This document shows positions 9,461-20,660 of a stretch of 64,000 bases of DNA, in pieces. The number at the start of each line of letters is the position of its first letter. Positions within the stretch are counted from its first letter, which is position 1. Position numbers and translations under genes: made by a program. This DNA is from Karstenula rhodostoma CBS 690.94 (lineage: Eukaryota; Ascomycota; Dothideomycetes; Pleosporales; Didymosphaeriaceae). The notes beneath the pieces are model-generated. The model was not told where the DNA came from. It did not search any database and worked only from the letters and a program-made list of their open reading frames with translations. The stretch lies in the NCBI GenBank assembly GCA_010093485.1, contig MU001507.1, positions 375,296 to 439,295 on the forward strand, read 5' to 3'.

Positions 9461-12255
9461 TATTATTTACTAATAAGCTCCTATATATTAAGTAAAAATT
9501 ATATTACTAGTTAAATTACTAGTTAAATTACTAGTTATATTATTTAGATATCTATATTACTTAAATTTATAACTTATTTATATAATACTTATATCTAATA
9601 TTACTAAATTAATTTATAAGGAACTATAAGAATTTTTAATATTAGTTATTAGTTTATAGATACTTATATTAATACCTCTAATAAATAATTATTATTAAGA
9701 TACTTAACTAATATAGGCTTATATTTAATACTCTAAATTAGGTATTTTATATATTAAATAATAGACTTAAATATATATTTAGTAAGTAGTATATAGGAAT
9801 TCTATATATATAATATCTACTAATATATATTAAAATTAATAGCTTAGAGACTTATTAATTTATAGTCTTTCTTTATTATTATATAGTTATAAAATATATT
9901 TATTATAGCTTACTAAAAGCCTCTATAATAAAATAAAATATATTTTATATTTTTAACTTTCTTTATATATCTATATATAAGTATTAGTTATTAATATATA
10001 AGTATAATTATATAATTAGTAATATAATTCTATATAGCTTTAAATATAAAATTTAATATTTAATAGATAATTTTATTAGTAATAATATTATTAGTAAGTT
10101 AGTAAATATTATTCTAATTCTTATAAAAACTTATAAGGTATTTATATAGGTATAAAAAATTATTATTAATAATATCTAGCTATTACTTAATATAGGTATA
10201 TATACCTTTAATTTTTAATATTACTATTAATTTATAGTATAAATAATAATTTATATAATAGCTAAGTAAAATATTTATATAGTTATTTAGCTAGATTTTA
10301 TATAGATATTACTCTATATATAGGGATATAAATTTAATACTTTAATAATAATTTTTAAAAACCTTAGTAATCTCTATATTAAGTATTTAATAGTATATTT
10401 TTATAAAGTTCTTAGTTTTTAATATATTAATTTAATTAGTACTATTATAATATTAGCTAAGCTTTTTTATATATATAATATATATATAAGCTTATACTAA
10501 CTTATTTATATACTATTAGTAGAGTAAGTATAGAATATTTAGAAAACTTAATATAATAGTATTAATAGTAGTAAGGTTTTTATTTATAATAATAATTTTT
10601 AGCTAGATTTTAAACTTATTAAATAGTTTTTTTAGCTAGCTAAAAATAAAATTATAGGCTTTTTTATTATATATTAATATAAGGTATATACTAAAATATA
10701 TTATATAGTTACTATTATTAAAACTAATAATATTAAATAGTAGTTAGTTATATTTATTTATTTTAAAGGTATAATTAATAAAAAGAATATTTAGTATTTA
10801 TATAAAGGCTTACTAGTAATATAAATAAATAAAAAGGAGATAAGTAATATAATTATTAGTATTAAATTTATATTTAGGAAACTATAAATAGAAATTCTAG
10901 TATTAAAAGTCTAACTAAAATAGAATAATACTAGTTAAAAATAATAATATACTAATTATACTAGATACTAGTTTTAAACTTTAAATAGATATATTAAACT
11001 TAAAGAAATCTAGTATATAACTTACTTAAAAAAATATTTTTTTTTTACTAATTTTTTCTTTAATAGCTCTATTTTTATTTTTAATTATAACTTTTTATAT
11101 TTATATTATAAGTATAGATTATATATATTATTATATATTAACTAGATATCTAGAAAGTTATAGTATAGTATTACTATAATACTATATATATTAGTAATAG
11201 AGGTACTAAAATATATAATTATCTTTTATTTAATATTCTTATTTTACTACTTATTTTTATATTTAGAGTATATATATATATCCTTATATAGTAAGTAATT
11301 ATATAATAAAGATTATTACTTATATTTCTAACCCTCTATATATAAAATTCTCTACTCTAAAGTTTTTAAATTAAGTATATTTATAGTAATAATATATAAT
11401 ATATATAAGTAGCTATATTTTTAGAACTTTATATTAAGTTTTTAATAATTCTCTTTTTTAATATATTTATACTTACTATATTATAAGTACTATATTTTAT
11501 ATTTATATTACTTACTAGTAATATTTTTATATTACTTAGTTTTTTTATATATAATTTAATACTTATAGCTTTAATTATTTAAAAATTTAATTATTATTAA
11601 TAGTAATAGTAATACTACTTTAAATACTAATTTATAAGTATATAGAGGTCCTTTATATATATAGAGACTAGTATAATTAATATTACTATATATAATTAGA
11701 TTTTTAAACTTATATTAATATAATATATAGGTACTTATTATATAAATAATATAATATTACTATTAAATAACTTTTAAAAATCCCTTAATAGATTTCTTAC
11801 TACTAGAATTATTTATAGTATTACTAATATTAATATTATAAGATATCTTATATTCTTTTATATACTTATTAATAATATTATTATTAGAATTAAATATAAA
11901 AGATATAGGTATTTAAGTTATAAATATATAAAATATTAAGTTCTATATTAATTTTATTAGTAATAAAGTACTATTATTAATATTAAGGATATTAAAAATA
12001 GAGTTTAATATAATTATAACTAAGTTTTTATATAAAATAAATATATAATTAATTAAATTAATAAAGAGTAATAGCTAGTATTAGTAATAGAGAGTAATAG
12101 ATATAATATATAATATATAATATTAGCTAAAATACTAATACTAAGAATTTATATATTAAGTAATATAGTAGCTTAATTATTAAAAAAAATCTTTTTTTTA
12201 TAGTAATTTACTTTATAGAGTAGTATTTTAAAATAGTTCCTTAGCCTATATAAAA

Positions 12256-12319
12256 CTTAACTAGATTTAGTTATAGGCCTACCCGCAATTACTTAGAGGC
12301 CTGCCCGCGACGTGGATCC
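12256..12319 (-). repeat. Right terminal inverted repeat (64 bp)
   Basis: Reverse complement of the left end. The three differences from the left copy are transitions, all changes toward A or T on this side, consistent with RIP acting on the right end. Confidence 0.92.
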
Positions 12320-12328
12320 CCTGTTGAC
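12320..12328 (+). repeat. Target-site duplication, right copy
   Basis: CCTGTTGAC, identical to 8843-8851. Confidence 0.93.
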
Positions 12329-12651
12329 ACGCCTAGGTGCAGCCAGGAAGAGGATGAGGAAGAGGAATGGCCCACATCGCTCCCCGAACGCCACCTTCAG
12401 ACAAGCATTTCCTAGCGCCTGTAAGATACGACGTAGGAGCCGAGACTGCTAATTCACGCCCGAAGCGACCTTCCTCTTCCTCCTTAATCTGGCTGCCGCA
12501 CCAGGCCAGTGGAGAGGGCCTGCAGCTAGAAGTTACCCTGGACTACGCTACCCTTGACTATACCTTGCTCAGTCCGCGGTTCTTTGAGCCTCAATCCTCG
12601 CCCATTTTCTCCTCCAGACTCTTCACCCCTCTTCGTTGTCACCACGTCACG
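12329..12651. promoter_or_regulatory. Right half of the split divergent promoter, MFS 5' region
   Basis: 323 bp between the transposon and the chosen MFS start. An ATG at 12367 opens a frame that stays open into the MFS coding sequence, which would add 95 residues. That extension is rich in Pro, Ser and Thr and lacks membrane segments, so I treat it as 5' UTR. Confidence 0.45.
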
Positions 12652-14771
12652 ATGGAGCGCAGATCTTCTGAAGAGCAGCGAGCCAAGGAGGACCATGTTG
12701 TCGAAGAGTACGCGTCCACGTCTTCCGTCTCGGACGCCCTCTCCGTCAAAGATGCCGCTCGAGGCGACAACCTACCCGACAACTACTTTCTGAGCGTCGC
12801 CTTTATCGGGACCGTCGCCGGCCTCTGTCTGGGACAGATCGCAGCGTACATATTCCTGATTTTGCCCACAAACATACTCCCTTTTATCAACGCCGTAAGA
12901 TACACTTTCCCTCTGGACGATTTACATGCTCAAAATCCACTAGGACATCGGTCCAAGCCAGAATCTAGCATGGATCAGCATCGCCAGGACACTGGTGGAG
13001 AGCACCATGTTTTTGGTCGCTGGACGCCTGAGCGATCTGTTTGGCCGTCGATGGTTCTTTATTGGCGGTAATATCGTTTGTCTGATCGGTCTCATCGTCG
13101 GCGCATGCGCAAAGAACGTCAACACGCTGATAGTCGCGTCTGCGGTGTACGGTTTGGGAGAATGCATCCAGCTGAGCTTCGGTGTGGCTATCGGAGAACT
13201 CGTGAAGAACAAGCATAGGCCTGTGGTCGTAAGTATCTCTCTGACCGAATAAGTCGCGCTAAGCTGACCATCATAGATGTCCTTCATCTTCGCGACCTCA
13301 GCTCCAATCGCCACGTTCGGCCCCAAGATTGCGAGAGCTTTCGTCCAGAACCCGTCTCTGGGGTGGCGCTGGACATACTACCTGAGTAGGTCACCACCTT
13401 CCTGTGCTAGCATATTTCGTCGAAGCTGATCATGTTAGATATCATCGTTGTCAGCGTGGCCATCATTCTTCTTTTCTTCTGCTACCACCCACCGAACTTC
13501 GAGCTACTCCACGAGCACAAGTCGAAGAAGCAGCAATTGAAAGAGCTCGACTATATAGGCATGTTCTTGTGGACTGCGGGACTCGTACTCTTTCTTATCG
13601 GTATCTCTTGGGTGAGTCTTACGCATCCTGTTGAAACGTTCTGAACTGATGAGAGTAGGGAGGCAGTATCTACCCGTGGAAGTCAGCATCAGTCATTTGC
13701 GCGATCGTTATTGGCGTTGCTTGTCTTATTGCTTTCGGCTTCTGGGGGGCTTATGGGAATCCAAAGTACCCCTTGATGCCCATGAAATTCTTCAAAAACC
13801 GAGGCTTTATTTCGCTCGTAGCTTGCGCTACAAGTAAGGGACATCCCCCAATTTGCGACCTGGGTTCTGACAAGTAATAGTTGCGTCCATGTTCTACTAC
13901 TCTGCGGTCTTGCTCTGGCCACAGCAAGTCTCCGTCATGTACACCGCCGATGTCGACTATGCCGGCTGGTTATCCGTAAGTCACTGAGCTTGGAATTGCC
14001 ATTGCAAGCTAAAGTATCTTCAGTGCACCGTATCCGCAGCCACTGCACTCGGACAAATCTCTGCTGGTGGCTTGATCAAGGTGTTCGGCAACACGCGATA
14101 CTGGCTCATTGTCTCTGCCTTCGGCATGGTCGCCTTCGTCTCATCGTGCGCTTCATTGACCCCCGCAACTAAAAACATGGGCATCGCTTTCACCATAATC
14201 GGACCCTTCTTCGTCGGCTTCATCGAGCTCGCAGCGCTTTCTCTTGCTCCGCTGTTCTGCAAGGGCGAAGAAATCGGTGTATCGTCGGGCATGCTTGCAT
14301 CTATTCGTGCGGCCGGTCAGTATCCCACACCACTATTCACTGCACATGGCTGACTGTTCAGGTGGCTCAATCGCGGTCACTGTCTACACCACCATCCTAA
14401 CCAACCGCCTCGCAACGACCATGCCAGCTGTCGTCGGCGGCGCTGCAACCGCCGCAGGCCTGTCAGCCTCCGATGTCCCCGCCATGCTCGCAGCTGTAAC
14501 CGCAGGGACCGTCGCGGAAGCCCCTGGCATCACGGACTCGATACTTGCCGCTATCAACGCGGCTGTACCTACCGCTTACAGCCAAGCCTTCAAGACCGTA
14601 TACCTCGCCTCCTTGGGCTTTGGAGGCATCGCTATCATTGGAAGTCTGCTGACTGTCGATCCTGAGAAGCACCTTACAGATAAGGTCGAGCGGCGTCTGC
14701 ATGGGATGGGGGTCAAGGACCCAGTCGAGGGGCAAATTGTAGAGACACACCAAAAAGTGGCTGAGGCTTGA
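12652..14771 (+). CDS. MFS transporter of the TRI12-like family
   Basis: Eight exons: 12652-12894, 12944-13228, 13277-13385, 13439-13611, 13659-13833, 13881-13975, 14024-14315 and 14362-14771. All phases agree, giving 593 aa. The sequence shows an acidic-polar N-terminus, then about 14 hydrophobic segments. It has the MFS loop motif GRLSDLFGRRWFFIGG, a TRI12-type ATSAPIATFGPKIARAF, and GWRWTYYLN. The fungal TRI12/siderophore branch of the drug:H+ antiporters exports small metabolites or takes up siderophores at the plasma membrane. In this context it could move the substrate or product of the adjoining acyl-CoA genes, but the substrate is unknown. It is divergent from the acyl-CoA synthetase. 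Confidence 0.9.
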
Positions 14772-15510
14772 GGATGGGGTTGACCATCTTGAAAAATTGT
14801 ACATATGAGCTGCGTTCGAGCACTTGCGCTTTTGGGATATGAATTGTATATATGGTCTGATGAGAAGGGTTTTGTGTCTACGACTGCTGCACGCATAGAT
14901 GGACAGGGTTATGAAAATCCCACTAGCCTTATACATTGGCGTTATGACGAGAATATATCTGCAGAGCTGTCACTACGTACACAACGCAATACTCACTCGA
15001 ATCTTTGCTAAATCCCTTCAGTTAAGAATCGTGATTATCATCAGTGTTACACATCCATTATTGGTCAGTCATCCTTGCTGTCTTTCCCAGCCAGTTTCAG
15101 GGCCACGAGACACCATGCGTCGTGTGGTACCGTAGAGCTACTAACAAGCAATCTAACTAGATCTCAAGGCAAGGCTCAAAAGTAGGTTGAAAAATAGTTC
15201 TAGCTTATGTTATCAGTGCAAGCTACCAAAGTAAGTGAGCCAGGAGGTGCAGAACTCCACGGTATTGCAGTCCCGCCGGGTATTGTCAGCCTCGTCTCTG
15301 CACGCCCCCCACACCATGTGGCGGCACGAGCTAGACTAGCCTCGGTACACCCGTCTCGCATACTTTCCATTGCAGCTTCATTCCTACGTATCTCGGTTGC
15401 ACACTGTGAGTCCCGTAAAAATTTCTTCCTAGAAATCATTCCGTCGAACGGCCTCGAATCGTAGAGGTTATTTATTTGTTTACTCTCGTCTTCCGCTAAA
15501 CCAATCCACC
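14772..15510. other. Intergenic
   Basis: 739 bp between the MFS gene and the ABM-fold gene on the same strand. Only small unsupported open frames are present. I see no RNA gene or repeat. Confidence 0.4.
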
Positions 15511-16267
15511 ATGCCGAATCTCGTGGTCATCGCCAAGTTACCCTTCGCGAGCAGTGCTGCTAAAGACACGGTAAAGCAAATAGAAAGGCTAAAGGTGTAA
15601 CACTGACACGATACAGGCGCTAGAAAAGCTAGCCCGGATCGCGCAGTTCGCAAAGGAAAACGAGCCCGACACCCTTACGTACTTCATCTCGTCGTCGCGA
15701 GACGAAGCAGACGCCAATGCACTTTACGTAGTAGAAGAGTGCGTTGCAGCATCTCTACAGGGGATCTACACACGCTGATATGATATGTATAGGTACACCT
15801 CGCGAGCAGCATTCGATGCGCACATGTCCATCGACCCGGTGAAAGACATGGTGAACTGGCTGGCTTCGAACCCGGGAAACATCGACGGCGAAGCCACCGT
15901 CTCCATGTCGGAAACTCACGCTTCCTTCACCAGGCCCGACGTCCTCGGGGCGGCTGATCCGTGGATCTGCTATGCTTCTATTGAGTATAAAGAGGGGAAG
16001 CGCGCGGAGGCGTTGGAGCCTTGGAAATATGTCGCGTCTGAGACGGAGAAGAACGAGGCTGGGACGCTGAGCTATAGTATCCTGAAAGATGAGGGACAAC
16101 CGGAGACGGTTAGGACGGTCGAGGTTTATAAGAGTCAGGCGTATTTCAAGGAGGTGCATGTGCCGAGTAGGGCGGTGCAGGAGAATGCGAAGAGGTATGG
16201 GGAGGGGATTAGGGTTTCTGTGAGGCATGTGTTTTTGGAATATTGGACGGGGTATTTTGGTAGGTAG
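15511..16267 (+). CDS. Two-domain ABM-fold (antibiotic biosynthesis monooxygenase-like) protein
   Basis: Exons 15511-15570, 15617-15738 and 15793-16267 join in phase and give 218 aa. The first half (PNLVVIAKLPF, then DTLTYFISSSRDE, ALYVVEEYTSRAAFDAHM) is a classic dimeric alpha+beta ABM unit. The second half (WICYASIEYKEGKRAEALEPW, then SYSILKD, VYKSQAYFKEVH) looks like a second, diverged unit. Members include cofactor-free monooxygenases, heme-degrading enzymes and proteins of unknown role. The catalytic chemistry cannot be inferred. The last 29 codons are duplicated just beyond the stop codon (see the repeat at 16182-16347). Its position inside the cluster suggests a tailoring step. Confidence 0.82.
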
Positions 16268-16347
16268 GAGTTTGCGAAGAAGCATGGGAATGAGATTGGG
16301 GTTTCTGTGAGGCATGTGTTCTGGAAATATCGGACGGGGTATTTGAT
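16182..16347 (+). repeat. 87-bp tandem duplication spanning the ABM gene stop codon
   Basis: Copy A (about 16182-16260) encodes the C-terminal end with VSVRHVFLEYWTGYF. Copy B starts 87 bp (29 codons) later and, read in the same frame after the TAG at 16265, gives IGVSVRHVFWKYRTGYL. The phrase GGGTTTCTGTGAGGCATGTG is identical, or nearly so, in both copies. Confidence 0.85.
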
Positions 16348-17081
16348 GTTTGGGGAGATAGACATGCGGTTAGGATGCAATAGAGTGTATGGTTCAATAC
16401 AGCAGAGCCCATCTGGGACTTCACGCTGTCGATAATCAGCCATCGGGCAATGCCTGTGATGCTTCATCTCCTTTGTTCGCAGGCTCAATCGTTTGCAGCG
16501 CAATCTATGCCCATGTTACGCGTCCCTGCATGCGTGTCAAAGCACGTAATTTGCTAACCGTACGATTGTCTGCATCCATCTTCATATCTAGAGGGGAGGG
16601 GCAAGCGATGGTCATAGGACCGAGAACGAGGGGGGTAGCTCCAAGCTAACGCACCGTGAATCATTAGCACGAACACAGCCGAGATGCACGAATGATTCAG
16701 CACGAGTTGCTGTCGCCTCAAGGCGCATCTCAGTAGCGCATCTCTTTGGGTCGTCGGAAATGTTTTGCATCCGCGCTGATCTCGAGGCCTTGCCTTGTGT
16801 AGGATGTCCGATATCCCCGGTCTCGTCAAACAGCCGGTGTGGTTCTCCAATCAGTCTCTAAGACGCTATGCAAGGCTTCTGCGGGGGTGAATGCTCGGTG
16901 GTACGATTTGTTATTGATCCTTGCGAGGGTGTTGGCGTTATGGTAGGTAGGATGGTGGTTGGTTATGTCCGTACTTATACCCCGCCCTCTACCGCGTTCC
17001 GACATCTTTCCAGTTCTCTCACCGCTGCACGCGTATTTTTTGTTGTTGTTTTACAAGTGATACCTGCTTCCAGCGTTCAAG
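16348..17081. other. Intergenic
   Basis: About 730 bp with no supported gene. It carries the promoter of the second AtuA-like gene. A pyrimidine-rich stretch precedes the ATG at 17082. Confidence 0.4.
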
Positions 17082-19230
17082 ATGGCTCCTCCAGTCGAGA
17101 ATGGTGTCAACGCCTCGGTTACGAATGGTGTCAACGCCTCGGTTACGAATGGGACGAATGGCGCCAGTGGCTCTCAGAAGAGACCCATCTACGTCGCAGG
17201 ATGCTCCGGAGGAGTGTACGATAGGAAACGAGCCATCGAAGACATGGCGAAGGTATGTTACGCCTGAACACCGCGACTGCAGGGGTTGCTGATTACCATA
17301 GAATGAACCACATGTCGATGTAATCACCGGTGACTGGATGTCAGAATGCAACATGACGCTCCGAGGATCAGACAAGAGGGACAAGCTCGCAAAAAAGCAA
17401 CTTTCTGCCGTTGGAGCGGCCTACGAGCCATACTTCCTCGAGGAAGTCGATCCCGCCATCCCGTGGCTCGCGAAGAATAAGACAAAGATCTGCGTGAATG
17501 CCGGGGCAAGCGATGTCGAGGGTCTCGCCAACGAGGTGAAGAAGCTGGTCGCTAAGCACGGCGTCGATTTGAAGGTCGCCTACGTCGATGGTGATGATTG
17601 CACAGATGCTGCTCTGGAACTTTACCGCAAGGGCGAGAATTTTCCCAATCTCCCCGCTGGAAAGAACATCCAGGACTGGCCTTTTGAACCGATATGCGCT
17701 CAGTGCTATCTTGGTGCCACGGGTATTGCGACTTGCTTTGCCGGTAAGTCTTTTCCACCTGCTTCCGTGAACGTATCCTGACAGACGTCTAGCTGGTGCG
17801 GACATCGTGGTTTGTGGTCGCGTGGCTGATGCTTCTCCTACCGTCGGTGCCGCAATGTGGTGGCATGGCTGGACGCGTGAGGACAACATTCAAGAGGTTG
17901 CTTCAGCATTGATGGTTGGCCACGTTATCGAATGCTCGACATACGCTACAGGCGGGTATTACAGCGGCTTCAAGGATCTCGGTGTCAAAGATACTGATAT
18001 GGGTTATCCCATTGCTGCCATAGAAGCCAATGGTGAGGCGGTTTACACCATGGAGAAGGTATGTCAGCCACAATTATTACCTCTTCTGGATGAATTCTGA
18101 CCTTGTTTTCAGGGCAAGCATGGCTTGATTAACATCCAAACAATCGCCAGTCAGCTACTCTACGAGATTCAAGGACCCTACTACTACAACTCCGACGTTA
18201 CCGCGCAGATTGAGAATGTCAAGCTCGAACAAGTCGGCGAGAACGCTGTGCGAATGTCTGGGATCAAGGGTTATCCTGCTCCTCCGACGACCAAAGTTGG
18301 AATCACAGCTAAGGGCGGTTACCAGGCCGAATTCCACTTCTATCTCACAGGCCTGGATATCGAAGAGAAAGCCAAAATGATAGAGAGGCAAACACTGGCG
18401 GCCATGGGCGACTACGCCAAGGAGTTTTCCTGCCTGAAGTTTCAACTCGCGGGCGCTGTACCCGAAAACCCTCAGTCGCAGAACGAGGCTACGGTTGATT
18501 TTCGGATTTTTGCCCAGACCCAGAATGCTGATCTCCTCTCCGCTGGTGCCATGATCGATTCTGATCGGGGCTCGTTCGCGCGCTTCTGTATAGAAAACCT
18601 CCTGCAGGTAGGGAACAAAGAGACTCAAAGGCTTCCGCATAACTGACGAGCATGCAGGGCTACCCCGGGTCCACCATGGCGCCCGACATGCGGACCGCAA
18701 TGGGTCGGCCCTTTTTTGAATATTGGGTCAGCCTGATGCCTCAAGAATTTGTAAAGGAGCAGGCTCACCTCCCCGACGGGACTGTGGTCGACATCCCGTC
18801 TCCAACGGTGACGCAAGAATACGACTTTAACCAGCCCTCATACAATACGCGAAACCCCGTCGATCTTGCTTCCTTCGGACCAACGACTCGTGCACCCCTC
18901 GGCTACGTTGCGATGGGCCGATCCGGCGACAAATCATCCAATTGCAACCTTGGGCTCTTTGTCCGGCATGCAGATGAGTTCGATTGGTTGCGCACGCTCC
19001 TCAGCGTTGAGAAGATTCGTGAGCTTCTTGGGAAGGACGACCAGGGTAAGAATATTGACCGATGCGAGATGCCCAATATCTATGCTGTGCATTTCTTGCT
19101 TCGAGACCACCTTGACCGCGGATTCAATGCCACAAGTGGATTCGATAGCTTAGGCAAGAATCTCTGCGAGTACATCAGGTGTAAGTTCGTCGACATTCCG
19201 AATAAGTTCTTGGAGCGTGGTCGTGTTTGA
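17082..19230 (+). CDS. AtuA/DUF1446-family protein (paralogue 2)
   Basis: Five exons (17082-17252, 17302-17743, 17793-18058, 18113-18607, 18658-19230) encode 648 aa. Family landmarks are VAGCSGGVYDRKRAIEDMAK, VITGDWMSECNMTLRGSDKR, KICVNAGASDVEGLA, CGRVADASPTVGAAMWWHGW, LLYEIQGPYYYNSDVTA and the C-terminal module GYVAMGRSGDKSSNCNLGLF. It is clearly paralogous to the gene at 484 but diverged throughout, so this is not a recent duplication. The N-terminus carries an Asn/Val-rich repeat (NGVNASVT twice) encoded by a 24-bp minisatellite. The C-terminus RGRV has no PTS1 form, so it may be cytosolic, unlike its neighbours. It may act at a different step or in a complex with paralogue 1. Confidence 0.9.
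17099..17146 (+). repeat. 24-bp in-frame minisatellite
   Basis: The unit AATGGTGTCAACGCCTCGGT-TACG (24 bp) occurs twice without change, followed by a partial third copy (AATGGGACGAATGG). It encodes NGVNASVT repeats at the N-terminus of the second AtuA-like protein. Confidence 0.85.
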
Positions 19231-19577
19231 GCGAGATAAGATTGCATGGTCTACGTATCGGCGGTGCATTGCTAGGCGTTTCCAAATATTTCAAGCACAT
19301 CAATAGCATGCCCATAAACTTGCTGTGACTTTGATCGTACTGTTGGGATCCTAAGATCATCACGTGGTGGGGTGGCACGCGCCCCTTAATATACGCCAAT
19401 CACATACCCGTCCGCTGCCTTAGGAGCGGAGGAGCGGGGCTCCTTCCCGGAAGCCGTCTCCCCCAGCTTTCTCCACCTCCGACCACTCTTCCATGCCATA
19501 CCTTCATCCATCCTGACTTTGTCGATGAGCTAGAAACTCCGCGGGCGCGCTTCGCAGGCGTTACGCTTGTAAATTGC
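19231..19577. promoter_or_regulatory. Intergenic, promoter of the bZIP gene
   Basis: 347 bp with no supported ORF. A TATA-like TTAATATACG occurs at about 19387. Nothing else stands out. Confidence 0.35.
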
Positions 19578-20660
19578 ATGATCGCAACTTCCCCTGGTGA
19601 GAAAATGGCATCGACTTCACCGTGGGATACAACATCGCCCGCGAGTGGAGGCCAGCGTACGTCGCAGGATTCTGAGAACCTGGAGAAAAAAAGAGCGAGA
19701 GATAGAAAGAGCCAGAAAGCGATGCGCGAGAGAACCAAATGGAACATTCAATGTCTTACCCAACAAGTCGAACAATTGCAACGCGCACTCGATATCGAGA
19801 CGCGTGAGAAGAGCGACTTGTACAACAAATTCCTTGCCATGTCCGAGGAGAATGACCACTTGCGCGTGCAGAAAGCAGCGCTACAGTTGCGGCTTCTTGG
19901 AAATGGACAGTCGCCGCCGAATAGTGCGTCGTCGCCTACAGGTCTTGCGCCATACGAGACCATTCCGATAAATACTACTCCCACGTGCATGTCGGATCAG
20001 ATCTTGCAAACGTTTGTCGAGAGAAGATGGGAAGCTTACGCTTTCCAAACGGCCGGACGTCTTGAGTACTACCCCGACAAGCCTGATCTTAGCGCTCTGT
20101 TCGATGGCCGGCCAAATCGCCAGGTAGACGAGACGAGTTCGATTGTTGGCGACATTGTCAGGAGCTACACAGAAATTGATACGTTGCCCAAGAAGGTGGC
20201 AGTGCACTACCTCATGAGTACGCTCCTGAAGTGGGAGGTGTTGAGGACCAAAGCCAGCTACCAGGCTATGCCGGAGTGGCTGCGTCCAGAGCAGGTCCAG
20301 CTGGAACGGCCGCATGCAAGCTGGATCGACCGGATACCATGGTTCGTTCGCCTGCTTCCTCTGCGTCGTAGCTAACCCGACCAAAGGCCCAAGATTCGGG
20401 CGTATCTGATCAACCACCCCGAGGTGAAGTTTGATGACTTCGCCTCCGCCTACAGCGTCTCATTTAACATAACGTGGGACTACGATCCGAATCATGTCAT
20501 CTTGACTACCGCGAACGATGAGCATGGCAGCATACTGATCAACCCCATCTACGAAGAGCACTTGAGGCAGCTCAAGAACTGGACTGTTGGAGACAACTTC
20601 CGACGCAAGTTTCCTGAGATGACGGAAATCATTGAGGGCTATGCCAAAAACGAGAAGTAG
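19578..20660 (+). CDS. bZIP transcription factor with DUF3425 C-terminal domain
   Basis: Exons 19578-20341 and 20387-20660 encode 345 aa. An alternative in-frame start lies nine codons downstream (MASTSPW). The basic region is EKKRARDRKSQKAMRERTK. A leucine-zipper-like heptad follows (QCLTQQVEQLQRAL, then LYNKFLAMSEENDHLRVQ). The second half, from ILQTFVERRWEAY to YAKNEK, matches DUF3425, the domain paired with this bZIP type in filamentous fungi; MPEWLRPEQVQLERPHASWI and IPWPKIRAYLI are characteristic. The 45-nt intron has a slightly unusual GTTCGT donor. As the last gene on the right side of the cluster it is a natural candidate for pathway-specific regulator, which is an inference from position. 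Confidence 0.87.

Larger units (their letters stand above)
8852..12319. mobile_element. RIP-degraded Mutator-like DNA transposon (MULE)
   Basis: A 3,468-bp insertion bounded by 64-bp terminal inverted repeats and a perfect 9-bp target-site duplication. Nine-bp duplications with long inverted repeats and a length near 3.3-3.5 kb are typical of MULEs such as Fusarium Hop. Inside the repeats the sequence falls to roughly 10-15% G+C in the lines I counted. It is full of TA steps, and no open frame of 60 codons survives. This is the expected product of heavy RIP, in which C-to-T changes act on duplicated DNA. No transposase can be read, so family assignment rests on the ends alone. The element sits in the divergent promoter between the acyl-CoA synthetase and MFS genes. 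Confidence 0.88.

Noticed and set aside
8880..12310. A+T-rich block as centromeric DNA, mitochondrial insertion or CRISPR-like array
   Set aside because: Exact inverted repeats and a 9-bp duplication bound it, so a single degraded transposon explains it; there is no regular repeat-spacer structure.
8852..12319. Assignment of the element to Fot1/Tc1-mariner or hAT
   Set aside because: Tc1-mariner elements duplicate TA and hAT elements 8 bp; the duplication here is 9 bp and cannot be shortened symmetrically.
484..20660. Calling the cluster a known host-selective toxin locus because it has peroxisomal AMP-ligase and hydratase genes
   Set aside because: Those loci lack AtuA-family genes as far as I know, and the shared families are widespread; similarity of type alone is not evidence.
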